Shown here: positions 33,141 through 42,851 of the stretch, one piece after another
Layout: each line of letters opens with the position of its first letter
How positions within the stretch are numbered: the first letter of the stretch is position 1
From: Clostridium cibarium
GTDB taxonomy: Bacteria > Bacillota > Clostridia > Clostridiales > Clostridiaceae
NCBI RefSeq assembly: GCF_014836335.1
Contig: NZ_JACSRA010000011.1
Location: forward strand, 62,001 to 126,000
Length of the DNA: 64,000 bases
Direction: 5' to 3'
Program-made: the position numbers and the translations under genes
Notes under the pieces: model-generated
Seen by the model: the letters and a program-made list of their open reading frames with translations, nothing else
Told to the model about the DNA's origin: nothing
The model's database searches: none

Positions 33141-34814
33141 CTACTTTAGACTTAAATTTTCAAAATTATCTACTATTATATATTTACTATCCTTAACGCT
33201 CATATATTTTATAGAAACTCTATCACCAACTTTACTTAAAGCCACTTCTCTAGAACTATCTGTAGACACTGTAAATACTTTCTCTTGATTCTTTAGTTTT
33301 ATATCATATATACTAACACCGTCTTTAATGACTACACCTATTCTTTCAACTTCACCTTCAATGGCTTCTGTTTTATTTGAACCATCTAATGAAACATTGC
33401 TACTTGCAAGTACATCTAAATATTTATTTAAGGCACCTTGAACAGTATCTGCTACTGCTACAGTATTATAATTTTTTACATCCACCATTGCATACTGCTT
33501 AACTAATCCATTTGAATCTTTCAATGTAGTAAAGTATGTTGCTTCACCTTGTATATTAATTAAATATGGTAATGTAGCTCTATAGCCATATTGCTGAACT
33601 TTACCTTCTGCTGATTTCATAGCAGCACTTTCTGTAGCTCCTGCTGTTTTATACATAGTTGTCTTTCCTGTTTTTGTATTTGTTAACATAAATCCAACTA
33701 AGCCTTCATCGTTACCTACAGAAGTAATTCCTGTATAATAGAAACACTCATTTTTATTAAAAATAACATTCATATCATCTGTTGACTTAAGTTTGTCCTT
33801 ATCACCAAAATTAAACACCCCATGAACTAATTCTCCCCATTTGTCTACATAATTTAAGATATAATTTTCTGGTTGAATTCTATCTACCCATGAAGGCATG
33901 TTATCTATATCATAAATCTCTGAATCTCCAGTTTGTGCATCCATTATCAAAGCCCCAATAGCCTTTTTTTCTTTAAATCCAATAGCATTATCATATCTTG
34001 TTATAACCCAATAAGGTTTTCCTTCATCATCAAGCTCAAAAGTAAAATCGGTATGTCCAGCTTTCATATCTCTAAGATATGCTGCTCTGTGTAGATCACT
34101 TAAAATATATGCCGAATCTAAATATTTTATTTTTAATGCTTCACCATTAAGCTCTGTAACTAATTGCACATCATTTTCGTTTGTTGCACTTACCTTAATA
34201 TAACCGCTTGTACCTTTACTATTTGTAATCCACTTAATTAATGATGAATGTTCAAGTGGAGCTACATAATAAAGTTCACCATCTAAACTTTGTAAATTTA
34301 ACTCTCCTATAGTTACTTGACTACCTAACGAAGGTATCTCTCCAAGTTTTTTATCAGCTAATTTTGCTGCAAGTTCTTTATCTATTGTTGGAAGTTGTTT
34401 TAAATCAATATGATCTATTTCCTTTGAAAACTCTACTTCATCCACTGTGCCAATTAAATTTCTATGATCTTTATAACTGATAATTGGACTAAAGTATAAT
34501 GATAAACCAGCATAAATTATAGCTGCCGCTAAGCCTACTAAACCTAATTTTTTCATAGAGTGAGTTAATCCATATATTATGGAGAATAAAACAAAAGGAA
34601 TTACAATTATAAATGCATTTAAGCTAACATCAAGAATTAAATGTGAATTTAAAAGCTCAAGTAAAGCAATAACCACATATATAAAGAATAGTCCCTTAAG
34701 ATATCCTTTTACCGATCCTCTTTTTGCATTAATATTTTTATTTCTCTTAAATCTTCCCAAAAACATAGATAGAATATCTCTTATTTTTTCTTCGTAAAAA
34801 TTGCCATTATTCAT
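33141..34814 (-). CDS. Large membrane protein with soluble C-terminal domain, unknown
   Basis: The start at 34814 follows GGTGGAGAG and gives 557 residues. Three membrane helices lie at about residues 38-58, 63-86 and 92-115. A large beta-rich domain follows, with DLHRAAYLRDMKAGH, a PYWVITRYDNAIGF segment, and a C-terminal OB-like part (about 480-555) containing VERIGVVIKDGVSIYDI. Similar long proteins occur in Firmicutes without assigned function. There are no catalytic motifs that I can name. It has its own promoter region and terminator. Confidence 0.65.
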   Translation of the reverse strand: MNNGNFYEEKIRDILSMFLGRFKRNKNINAKRGSVKGYLKGLFFIYVVIALLELLNSHLILDVSLNAFIIVIPFVLFSIIYGLTHSMKKLGLVGLAAAIIYAGLSLYFSPIISYKDHRNLIGTVDEVEFSKEIDHIDLKQLPTIDKELAAKLADKKLGEIPSLGSQVTIGELNLQSLDGELYYVAPLEHSSLIKWITNSKGTSGYIKVSATNENDVQLVTELNGEALKIKYLDSAYILSDLHRAAYLRDMKAGHTDFTFELDDEGKPYWVITRYDNAIGFKEKKAIGALIMDAQTGDSEIYDIDNMPSWVDRIQPENYILNYVDKWGELVHGVFNFGDKDKLKSTDDMNVIFNKNECFYYTGITSVGNDEGLVGFMLTNTKTGKTTMYKTAGATESAAMKSAEGKVQQYGYRATLPYLINIQGEATYFTTLKDSNGLVKQYAMVDVKNYNTVAVADTVQGALNKYLDVLASSNVSLDGSNKTEAIEGEVERIGVVIKDGVSIYDIKLKNQEKVFTVSTDSSREVALSKVGDRVSIKYMSVKDSKYIIVDNFENLSLK

Positions 34815-34893
34815 AAACTCTCCACCCTTTTCTATACTCATTATTAAAGTGTTTCAATTATAACATAAAAAGTTATTTAAAACCATATAATAT

Positions 34894-35424
34894 TTAAAGT
34901 TTTTTTGCATTTTTATAAATTTCATTTTTTTCATCTTTTGAAAGACTTTTATTTATAATATAAGCAATTATTATAATACTAATAATTTCAACTGTTAATC
35001 TTATTAAAGTAAACTTTATCCCTAGAGAGGATATTTCAATTAATAACATAGGCACCTTTGTTGAAGCCCAAGCTCCTGTAAATATCATAACGTTTTTTAT
35101 AGATGCTCCTTTTCTAAGGAACATAGCTGCAACAGGAAAAGCTGCATATATAGGTCCTGCTGCAAAGGAGCCAATTAAAAATGCTACAATACCACCTTTA
35201 ACACCAGATTCCTCCCCTAAAAATTTCATCATCCTTTCTCTAGGTATCCATATATCCATAAGTCCAAGCAAAACAAAGACTGGAGGCACAAGCTTTATAA
35301 GCTCCCATACATTATTTAAAGTTCCTTTAATAGCTAAAATACCTACTTCATGATTAATTAAATACATGATTAATAAAATCATTATACATACAATCACATA
35401 TTTATATCTTTTAAGTATATACAT
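34894..35424 (-). CDS. Half permease, ArsP/DUF318-like (second half)
   Basis: The 176-residue product has four to five membrane helices and the motif FLIGSFAAGPIYAAFPVAAM, repeated in general form by the preceding gene. It belongs to a permease family related to ArsP_1/DUF318, where both halves are often fused. Its ATG follows the upstream stop by one base (TAAGATG), so translation is coupled. It has a charged cytoplasmic tail. The substrate is unknown. Confidence 0.65.
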   Translation of the reverse strand: MYILKRYKYVIVCIMILLIMYLINHEVGILAIKGTLNNVWELIKLVPPVFVLLGLMDIWIPRERMMKFLGEESGVKGGIVAFLIGSFAAGPIYAAFPVAAMFLRKGASIKNVMIFTGAWASTKVPMLLIEISSLGIKFTLIRLTVEIISIIIIAYIINKSLSKDEKNEIYKNAKKL

Positions 35425-35425
35425 C

Positions 35426-35902
35426 TTACCACAATATCTCCAATGCCATTGCTACCATTAAAGCCACTACTACACCAAAAAGATTTCTCATTAAGGTGGC
35501 TTTTTTACCCCAGTACTTTTCTTCTAATGGGATAGTTAATAATCCTATCATCATTATAGCAGAAACAAAAGCTCCAACCTGTGGAACTCCAGCACCTTTG
35601 TCTATAAGAATTGCTCCTAAGGGGAAAGCTATAAAACCTGCCATCATGGTAACTGCTCCTATTAAAGTAGATAACAATACTCCTATAATCCCAGAGCTTG
35701 GTCCAATAAAATTTACAATGGTATCTTCATTAACAAAACTTAAGGAAATTCCTACTGCTGTCATTACACAAAGTACCATTGGCAAAATGCCTTCAAATGC
35801 CTTCCATCCCTTGATTAATGCCTTTTTTGTCTTCTCCTTATCTTTAATAAAAGATATTATAGTTAAAACTGCAGCTAAAACATACAATATACCTTGAACC
35901 AT
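35426..35902 (-). CDS. Half permease, ArsP/DUF318-like (first half)
   Basis: The start at 35902 follows GGAGAAA at good spacing; a longer frame to 35950 lacks one. The 158-residue product has five hydrophobic helices and the motif GAVTMMAGFIAFPLGAILID, the counterpart of FLIGSFAAGPIYAAF in its partner. With the next gene it probably forms a two-subunit permease. The link to the ArsP/DUF318 family is from motif and helix layout only. Confidence 0.65.
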   Translation of the reverse strand: MVQGILYVLAAVLTIISFIKDKEKTKKALIKGWKAFEGILPMVLCVMTAVGISLSFVNEDTIVNFIGPSSGIIGVLLSTLIGAVTMMAGFIAFPLGAILIDKGAGVPQVGAFVSAIMMIGLLTIPLEEKYWGKKATLMRNLFGVVVALMVAMALEILW

Positions 35903-35971
35903 AATTTTTCTCCAACAATTATTTACTAATATAATAATATAATATACCACTCTCCATTGTGCACTAAAAAA

Positions 35972-35987
35972 AGAGCCCTAAGGCTCT
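35972..35987 (-). terminator. Terminator of hom
   Basis: AGAGCC CTAA GGCTCT, followed on the minus strand by TTTTTTTAG, right after the hom stop codon. Confidence 0.8.
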
Positions 35988-35989
35988 CT

Positions 35990-37288
35990 CTACTCAAATT
36001 CCTCTATTCTTATTAAATTTTCTATACTTTCAACTGCATTTAACTTACTTAATTCATCTAAGGCTTTTCTCACCTTTTCTTCAGTTGTCATATGAGTAAC
36101 TAATACTAAAGCAACTTTACTCTTATTTTTTATTTCACCCTTTTGGATTACAGAGTGCATACTAACTTCATAGTTTCCAAATACTGCACTTACCTCACCT
36201 AAAACACCTGGTCTATCTTGAACAGTAGCTCTAATGTAGTATTTGCTTTCCACATTAGCTACATCCATAATCTCTTTATTCCATAAATTGTTCTTAACAA
36301 CCGAAATAGGATTATCTACATCTATGTTTGTTCTTACAATTGATATTATATCTGCAACTACAGCACTTCCTGTAGGTAAGTCTCCTGCACCTCTTCCATA
36401 GAACATTAAATCTCCTACGGCATTTCCTTTTATAAATACTGCATTAAAGGAATCATATACATTTGCTAGCGGATGAGTTTCTGGAATCATAGTTGGATGT
36501 ACACGAAGTTCAAGCTGTCCATCTACATCTTTTGCTATTGCAAGTAATTTTATTACCATTCCAAAGCTTTTTGCATATTCCATGTCTACATCTGTTATCT
36601 TAGTTATTCCTTCTCTATAAACCTTAGAAACATCGATCTTAGTTCCAAAAGCTAAAGATGCTAAAATAGCTAATTTATATTGAGCATCATATCCTTCTAT
36701 ATCTGAAGTTGGATCTGCTTCTGCATATCCCATTTCTTGAGCAAGTTTTAACACATCATCAAACTTGCCATTTTCAAGTTCCATTTTACTTAATATAAAA
36801 TTAGTTGTTCCATTTACTATCCCATATAATTCTTTTATTTTATTTCCAGTTAAACTTTCATTAATAGCTTGAATTATTGGTATACCACCTGCTACACTAG
36901 CTTCATAATTGAACATTACACCTTCTTCATCTGCTTTCTTGTAAAGTTCATCCCCATTAGTTGCTAGAAGCATCTTATTTGCTGTTACAATTTGTTTTTT
37001 TCTGCTCATAGACTTAAGCATATATTCTCTAGCTGGTTCTATACCACCCATAACTTCAACCACGATTTTAATAGAATCATCATTTAAAATTTCATTAAAA
37101 TCTGTTGTAACTATTCCATCTGGTACTTCTACTCCTCTTGGCTTATTTATGTCTCTTACAAGGACTTTAGCTACTTCAACTTTAAATCCAGAACGCTTCA
37201 TTATCTCTTCTTCGTTTTCTTTTAAGATATTCCAAACGCCACGCCCAACATTACCTAAACCTAATAATGCTATCTTTACCTTTTTCAT
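35990..37288 (-). CDS. hom: Homoserine dehydrogenase
   Basis: The 432-residue enzyme has a Rossmann NAD(P) domain (KIALLGLGNVGRGVWNIL), the catalytic dimer domain (GIVNGTTNFILSKMELE, GYAEADPTSDIEGYDA) and a C-terminal ACT domain (about 350-425, YYIRATVQDRPGVLGEVSAV). It reduces aspartate semialdehyde to homoserine for threonine and methionine synthesis. The ACT domain allows feedback by threonine. AAGGGGG precedes ATG. It stands alone, without thrB or thrC nearby. Confidence 0.97.
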   Translation of the reverse strand: MKKVKIALLGLGNVGRGVWNILKENEEEIMKRSGFKVEVAKVLVRDINKPRGVEVPDGIVTTDFNEILNDDSIKIVVEVMGGIEPAREYMLKSMSRKKQIVTANKMLLATNGDELYKKADEEGVMFNYEASVAGGIPIIQAINESLTGNKIKELYGIVNGTTNFILSKMELENGKFDDVLKLAQEMGYAEADPTSDIEGYDAQYKLAILASLAFGTKIDVSKVYREGITKITDVDMEYAKSFGMVIKLLAIAKDVDGQLELRVHPTMIPETHPLANVYDSFNAVFIKGNAVGDLMFYGRGAGDLPTGSAVVADIISIVRTNIDVDNPISVVKNNLWNKEIMDVANVESKYYIRATVQDRPGVLGEVSAVFGNYEVSMHSVIQKGEIKNKSKVALVLVTHMTTEEKVRKALDELSKLNAVESIENLIRIEEFE

Positions 37289-37371
37289 ATTTACATTTCC
37301 CCCTTCTTACTTTTCCCCAACTTTTTATATACTTTTTTATTATATTACTTTTCTAGCAAACTTTCTAGACT

Positions 37372-38472
37372 CTATACATCTTTTTCCCCTTTAATGGTTC
37401 CATATAAAACAAAAGCCCCAAGGAAATAAAAGGTTCCAAGAAAACCTACAGGTGTAAAAGCTAAGAACAATGCAATAATAATAACTAATGGATGAACACC
37501 TAAAAATGAAGATACTAGTTTTTGCTCTAAGAATTGTCTAATAGCAACTGCTCCTATATATCCTATAACCATTATTATGGCTCCCTTTATATTACCAGAA
37601 GCTAAGTTTATAATGGCAATAACGCTATAAACCATACCTGCTCCAATTAGTGGAAGAGCATCTAAAACCGCTGTTAATATTCCTATAACAACAGCATATT
37701 TCATACCTATTACCATATAAATGAAGGAACTATATATTCCGATTACAGTAAGTATAATAGAATAAGCTTTTATATATCCCCCAAAGATTTCATTTCTCTT
37801 TTTCTTTAGGCTTCTCATTAGAATTAAACCTTTTTCTGAAAAAGCACCTTTAATTTTAACAAGAATATTATCTATTTCTTTAGTAACAAAGAATGTAGAG
37901 ACTATTGTAATAATAGTTATAATCACACCAGTTGGTATTGAAACTATTATATTTATTATATTTTGAACGAGCTTTGCTATAATTGATGTTCCAGCTGAAA
38001 TAATTTTTGAAACTCCTTCATTAATGTTTTGAGCTATATCAGGATTTATATTATCTACATTATTTAAAATATCTTGAACTTTTTCCTTAGCTACACTTAG
38101 TACATTATTCATTGTTTCTTTATCAGTTATATATGTATAATAATTTTTAAGCTGATCTATTATTTGATATCCTATAAAAAATAGTAATATACCCAAAATA
38201 CTTACTAATAAAAGGGTTAATACTAAAGATACAAAACCTTCTGTTAGTTTAAATTTTTTAAATCTTTTATTTATTGATAGTATTCTGTTTTTAATAGGTC
38301 TTAATATTAATGCTATAATTAAAGCTATTACTAATGGAACTGCATATTTAATTCCAAATAGCAATATAAAAAAACCTATAGTATAAACTAATAAAAATTT
38401 AAACAATCTTCTAGTATTATTTATTAATTCTGGCGAAAGATATTCTCCTATACTTTTAAAGAAACTTATCAT
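37372..38472 (-). CDS. AI-2E family transporter-like membrane protein
   Basis: The start at 38472 follows AAAGGAGA; the frame upstream to 38538 is unlikely. The 366-residue protein has eight membrane helices in the AI-2E/PerM layout (DUF20, YtvI type): a helical pair at the N terminus, a long extracytoplasmic helix region (about 100-180), and the conserved DALPLIGAGMVY and VSSFLGVHPLVIIIALFLAF. Members include TqsA exporters and ion antiporters. The local context gives no substrate. Confidence 0.85.
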   Translation of the reverse strand: MISFFKSIGEYLSPELINNTRRLFKFLLVYTIGFFILLFGIKYAVPLVIALIIALILRPIKNRILSINKRFKKFKLTEGFVSLVLTLLLVSILGILLFFIGYQIIDQLKNYYTYITDKETMNNVLSVAKEKVQDILNNVDNINPDIAQNINEGVSKIISAGTSIIAKLVQNIINIIVSIPTGVIITIITIVSTFFVTKEIDNILVKIKGAFSEKGLILMRSLKKKRNEIFGGYIKAYSIILTVIGIYSSFIYMVIGMKYAVVIGILTAVLDALPLIGAGMVYSVIAIINLASGNIKGAIIMVIGYIGAVAIRQFLEQKLVSSFLGVHPLVIIIALFLAFTPVGFLGTFYFLGAFVLYGTIKGEKDV

Positions 38473-38638
38473 ACTATTAGTATCTCCTTTCCCATTTATA
38501 TTATTAAGCATTATAAAATATAAAATGATATTATACAAGCTTATTTATCATAAGTTTTTATTAAAAAAAGTAAAATGGGCATTTTTAATATTTTGTAAAA
38601 TAAACATATTATTGATAAGTAATTTGTAGGAGTTTAAT

Positions 38639-39415
38639 ATGTTTGATTTTCATTCCATAATGCCAATATTTCTTTCCCTTTTTGCTGGATTATCTACAGT
38701 CATAGGGGCTTTTATAGTTTTCTTTTCAAAATCTGGCAGTAAAAAATTAATCACCTTTGCTCTAAGCTTTTCTGCTGGAGTAATGATAACAATTTCTTTT
38801 ACAGACCTTTTTCCTACTGCTGAAGAAACTTTATCCAAAAACTTTGGTAAATTTGATGGCGTTTTATTAGCACTTTTATTTCTTATTATTGGCACATTAA
38901 TAGCTTTTTTAATCGATCATTTTATTCCATCTGAAGAAAGTAAACAACTTATAGATAAAAACAACACAAACCTTTATAGAGTTGGTTTTGTAACCATGAT
39001 TGCATTAATGCTACATAATTTCCCAGAAGGCATAGCAACATATGTTTCTGGTTATCAAAGCACCACTCTTGGAATTTCCATAGCCTTAGCTATAGCTCTT
39101 CATAACATTCCTGAAGGAGTATCTATTGCTATGCCAATATACTATTCAACAAGAAGCAAAAGTAAAGCTTTTAAATATACATTCCTGTCAGGTATAGCAG
39201 AACCTGTTGGGGCAATATTAGCTTTTCTATTTTTAAAACCTTATATAAACGACTTTATTTTAAGTATAGTTTTTGGAATTGTAGCTGGTATAATGCTTTA
39301 TATTTCCTTTGAGGAACTTATTCCAGAATCAAGAGTTTACGGATTTAATCTTCTTTATATATTTTCCTTAATTTTAGGTATTTGCATTATTCCTATTAGC
39401 CATATTTTCTTATAA
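38639..39415 (+). CDS. ZIP-family metal transporter (ZupT-like)
   Basis: The 258-residue protein has eight membrane helices. The metal-binding helices carry HNFPEGIATYVSG and ALHNIPEGVSIAMPIYY, the ZupT signature for zinc and other divalent ions. FEELIPES in helix seven or eight supplies further acidic ligands. It should import Zn, Mn or Fe. GTAGGAG precedes ATG. No metal-regulator palindrome is obvious upstream. Confidence 0.9.
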   Translation: MFDFHSIMPIFLSLFAGLSTVIGAFIVFFSKSGSKKLITFALSFSAGVMITISFTDLFPTAEETLSKNFGKFDGVLLALLFLIIGTLIAFLIDHFIPSEESKQLIDKNNTNLYRVGFVTMIALMLHNFPEGIATYVSGYQSTTLGISIALAIALHNIPEGVSIAMPIYYSTRSKSKAFKYTFLSGIAEPVGAILAFLFLKPYINDFILSIVFGIVAGIMLYISFEELIPESRVYGFNLLYIFSLILGICIIPISHIFL

Positions 39416-39497
39416 TATGGTGATTTTTATGAAGAATAATAAACATTTATGACGGGAAAAATAAAATTGTTTCTAAGATTAAAGGAGGTAATTTTCA

Positions 39498-39674
39498 ATG
39501 ACAGAAAAAGAACTTTTGTATTTGGAAGATTTATTAGGTGCTGAAGAATTAGCTCAAAAAAGCTGCTCAAATCACAGTTCCTGCACTCAAGATGCGGACC
39601 TTAAAAATCATTTTACTAACTTAGCAAATTATCATAAACATAACATATCAACATTATATCAACTATTAAAATAG
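39498..39674 (+). CDS. Small coat-F/ferritin-like spore protein
   Basis: A 58-residue product with AAAGGAGGT before ATG. MTEKELLYLEDLLGAEELAQ is followed by a Cys/Asn/Ser segment and HFTNLANYHKHNISTLYQLL, resembling half of the ferritin-like helical hairpin in CotF-type coat proteins. It is the first gene of a pair with the coat-like gene 18 bases later. A role in the spore coat is inferred from similarity and pairing. Confidence 0.7.
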   Translation: MTEKELLYLEDLLGAEELAQKSCSNHSSCTQDADLKNHFTNLANYHKHNISTLYQLLK

Positions 39675-39692
39675 TAGGAAGGTGATTTACTA

Positions 39693-39956
39693 ATGCTTGG
39701 AGAAAAAGAAATGACAAACGAAATATTAACCCTTGAAAAAAGTTTAGCTTCTCTTTATCAACTTGGAGTACAAGAAGCTAGTACCGACCCTCTTCGTTAT
39801 GATTTTAATAAATTATTGAATCAAACCTTAGATAAACAAAACGAAACTTATAAACTTATGGTTCAAAAAGGCTGGTATAAAACAGATCAAGTTCCTCAAA
39901 GTTCCATAGATAAAGTTAAAAATAAATTTGCACAAGTGGTGCAACCTGGTCAATAA
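39693..39956 (+). CDS. Spore coat protein, CotF-like
   Basis: The 87-residue product contains MTNEILTLEKSLASLYQLGV, LLNQTLDKQNETYKLMVQKG and WYKTDQVPQSSIDKVKNKF, the helical pattern of clostridial and bacillar CotF C-terminal domains. AAGGTGA precedes ATG at 7 bases. With its upstream partner it probably forms part of the spore coat or a related late mother-cell structure. Confidence 0.8.
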   Translation: MLGEKEMTNEILTLEKSLASLYQLGVQEASTDPLRYDFNKLLNQTLDKQNETYKLMVQKGWYKTDQVPQSSIDKVKNKFAQVVQPGQ

Positions 39957-39968
39957 TATAATTTTTAA

Positions 39969-39996
39969 GAGGTATTTCAAACTTTTGAAATACCTC
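39969..39996 (+). terminator. Terminator of the coat gene pair
   Basis: GAGGTATTTCAA and TTGAAATACCTC form a perfect 12-bp stem with a 4-base loop, followed by CTTTGTTTTT. Confidence 0.9.
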
Positions 39997-40004
39997 CTTT
40001 GTTT

Positions 40005-41762
40005 TTAAAGTTTTACTAAAATCTCATTAATTTGCTCACTTACATTAATTCTTTCGTCATAAATCCACTGAACATCAAATTTTAAGTTAAACAATTTACA
40101 AAATGAATAATACATATTAATCTTTTGATAATATATTTCTAATTCGTCTAAAGTTCCACTTAAAACAGTTGGTCTAGATATCTCTTTAAGCTTAGCTATA
40201 AATAACTCATCTACATAAAATAAAAACTGTTCCATAAGATCATCATTAGTTACATCAAAAGGAACTTTAAGTAATTTCCACTGAGTTTCTTCTTTAAGCT
40301 TATATCTTTTTAGCCTATCTAAAATAATTATATAATCGGAAATATCCATCTTTCTATAATAATCAAGCTTTTCTTTTCTAGTGCTCCAAAGAGCCAATTT
40401 TTCTATTAATGGCAAAGTTTTAATTCTCAAAATAGCTTCTGATGGTCCTATTACGGCCTCTGTTATCTCTCTATCCTTTTCTCTTATTTTATCCTTTAAG
40501 AATTCACTATTGTTACCACTAGCAGCAACGTAACCTACATCATAAATTCCTTTTCTTCCAGCCCTTCCTGCTATTTGTTTAACTTCCTGAGATGTTAATT
40601 CTCTTACCTCTTCTCCATCAAACTTTTTAGTTGATAGGAAAATTATCCTTCTTATAGGAAGATTAACTCCCATACCGATAGCATCTGTGGTAATTAAAAT
40701 CTTTGTCTCTTTATTTATAAATTGCTCATACTGTTTTCTTCTAACTTCAGGTGGAAGATCTCCATAAATTATACTTGCCCTTTCTCCTCTTTCAGAATAT
40801 TCCTGAGCTAAGCTTAATACTCTCTTTTTAGAAAATAATACTATTGCATCCCCTTCTTCTATATCTCTATGACTAAACTCCTTATCTTGAACTTCAAGAG
40901 GAATACTTCTTTTATACTCCTTAATTTCATATGGATCTTTGCAATCATCTAATATTTTCTTTATGATCTCTTTTGCATTTAATGCACCACATACATGAAT
41001 TTCTCGAGCCCTTATTCCAAGTAACGCCCTGCTCCATGCTGCACCTCTTTGAGAATCATCTATCATTTGAATTTCATCTATTACTGCAACTTCATATTGT
41101 TTCTTTAAATTAAGTTTTTCTATTGTGCAAGATACATGAGTTGAACCTTCATGAGTAAGCTCTTCTTCTCCTGTTTGAAGATCACATACTACTCCTTCTT
41201 TATTTAACCTTTCATAATTTTCTAAAGCTAAAATTCTAAGAGGAGAAAGATAAACTCCATTTTTGCACCCCTTTAATCTTTCTATGGCGTTATAAGTTTT
41301 ACCTGTATTAGTATCTCCTAGATGAATAATAAACTGCCTATTAATCCCCCTAGCTTCCCTATATTCATCTTTAGGGTTTTCAGGGAAGTTCTTTTCAAAT
41401 TCTTCAGATATCATCTTTGGAATATGCTGCTTTGTAAGTACAGTCATTATTCCTGAGTTTAATAGAGAATTATAATTTCCTCTAGCAACTTCATAATAAT
41501 CGAAATCACAGTTATTCTTTTTATTATAATCTTCTAAAATCCTCTTGCCTATATGCTCTAGGATTTCATTATATCTATCGAATACCTCTTCATATTCTTT
41601 AAAACCATCCTTCTCCATCTCCATTAATAAAAGGATCTTTTTTCTTACAGCAGATTCATGCTCATGAAGAGCTCCACCTTTTGAATGATGTGCTATCTCT
41701 TCTATTTGATTTATTTGACTTTTAAGTTTCTTAAATTCTCTTTGTGCTGCATTTCTCTTCAT
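40005..41762 (-). CDS. SUV3-like superfamily 2 RNA helicase
   Basis: The start at 41762 follows TTGGAGGAA and gives 585 residues. An N-terminal helical region (1-130) precedes a helicase core: LGDTNTGKTYNAIERL (Walker A), YLSPLRILALENYERLN, CDLQTGEEEL, AVIDEIQMIDDSQRGAAWSR (Walker B) and ALNAKEIIKK, then the second RecA domain with ITTDAIGMGVNLPIRRI and EVKQIAGRAGRKG. This order and the DEIQM box match SUV3, the mitochondrial RNA helicase of the degradosome. SUV3-like proteins also occur in some bacteria. It probably unwinds RNA for decay. The C-terminal 150 residues have no named domain. Confidence 0.85.
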   Translation of the reverse strand: MKRNAAQREFKKLKSQINQIEEIAHHSKGGALHEHESAVRKKILLLMEMEKDGFKEYEEVFDRYNEILEHIGKRILEDYNKKNNCDFDYYEVARGNYNSLLNSGIMTVLTKQHIPKMISEEFEKNFPENPKDEYREARGINRQFIIHLGDTNTGKTYNAIERLKGCKNGVYLSPLRILALENYERLNKEGVVCDLQTGEEELTHEGSTHVSCTIEKLNLKKQYEVAVIDEIQMIDDSQRGAAWSRALLGIRAREIHVCGALNAKEIIKKILDDCKDPYEIKEYKRSIPLEVQDKEFSHRDIEEGDAIVLFSKKRVLSLAQEYSERGERASIIYGDLPPEVRRKQYEQFINKETKILITTDAIGMGVNLPIRRIIFLSTKKFDGEEVRELTSQEVKQIAGRAGRKGIYDVGYVAASGNNSEFLKDKIREKDREITEAVIGPSEAILRIKTLPLIEKLALWSTRKEKLDYYRKMDISDYIIILDRLKRYKLKEETQWKLLKVPFDVTNDDLMEQFLFYVDELFIAKLKEISRPTVLSGTLDELEIYYQKINMYYSFCKLFNLKFDVQWIYDERINVSEQINEILVKL

Positions 41763-41929
41763 ATAATTAATTTCCTCCAATAGAATATAGTCTATTTATA
41801 TCTTTTTCCATTTCTATATTTTTATTATACTAAAAAAAATGTTTTTCTAAAAATTTCTTTATTTATAATAGCAACTTTCTTTTTATTACATAGATTATTT
41901 GTAGAGAGTTTTAAAAGGAGGCTGACATT

Positions 41930-42841
41930 ATGTCTACCTTTAGAATTATCTCTTTTGATGGAGGTGGAGTTAAGGGAGCTTTATCTACAAGCCTATTAAA
42001 AAGGCTATGCACTGATAATCCAACCCTTGTAGATAAAACAGCACTCTTTGCTGGCACCTCATCAGGAGGGCTCATTTCACTTGGTTTAGCTGCTGGTTTA
42101 AATAGTGATGAAGTTAATAACCTTTTCTCATATGAAAATGCAAAAAATGTTTTTACCCCTAAGAGGATTAACCTTTTTCATCCTCGCTTTAAAAATAGAA
42201 ATCTAAAAAAGCTTATGTCTTCCATAATAAGTTATGATAAAACAGCCCTTGGTGATTTAGATAAATATGTATTTATACCCTCTTTCAACGTTAAGGGAGT
42301 ATCTAGAAACCATTGGCAAGGTGTGTTTTTTAATAATCTTTCCAAAAAATATCATTGTAATGAGAAAATCCTAGATGTTGCCCTTGCTACTTCAGCTGCA
42401 CCAACTTATTTTCCTTCTCATAACAATTATATAGATGGAGGCATTATAACAAATTCACCTGCTATAGCTTCTGTTATAACTGTGATTCATAAATTTCCAG
42501 AATACAATTTAAAAGATTTTCGAGTTCTATCAATTGGCACTGGAAGTTCTCCAAAGAAAATTTCAGAAAACACTAAAAACTGGGGAATATTAAATTGGAC
42601 ACTAAGACCCTTTTCCACTGTGAAGTTACCCTTAGTATCTGTTTTATTAAATGATGCTGTCCCATTAGAAAATCTTTATTCAAAAACACTCCTTGGCGAC
42701 AATTACTTTAGAATTAATCCTGAACTTCCAATAGATATAGAACTTGATGACTATAAACAAATAAACTTTTTAAAAAATGTGGCTTATAAATATGATTTAA
42801 CTAAAGCTAACAATTTTATAAAAAATGTATTTCTCAAATAG
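41930..42841 (+). CDS. Patatin-like phospholipase
   Basis: The 303-residue enzyme has the patatin oxyanion loop SFDGGGVKGALS (residues 8-19), the nucleophile elbow AGTSSGGL with Ser at GTSSG, and the dyad aspartate in IDGGIITNSPA. Patatins cleave acyl chains from membrane lipids. There is no signal peptide, so it acts inside the cell or is injected. AAAGGAGG precedes ATG. It leads an operon with a DUF5685 gene 10 bases later and a J-like gene. Confidence 0.92.
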   Translation: MSTFRIISFDGGGVKGALSTSLLKRLCTDNPTLVDKTALFAGTSSGGLISLGLAAGLNSDEVNNLFSYENAKNVFTPKRINLFHPRFKNRNLKKLMSSIISYDKTALGDLDKYVFIPSFNVKGVSRNHWQGVFFNNLSKKYHCNEKILDVALATSAAPTYFPSHNNYIDGGIITNSPAIASVITVIHKFPEYNLKDFRVLSIGTGSSPKKISENTKNWGILNWTLRPFSTVKLPLVSVLLNDAVPLENLYSKTLLGDNYFRINPELPIDIELDDYKQINFLKNVAYKYDLTKANNFIKNVFLK

Positions 42842-42851
42842 GAGGCCCTTT

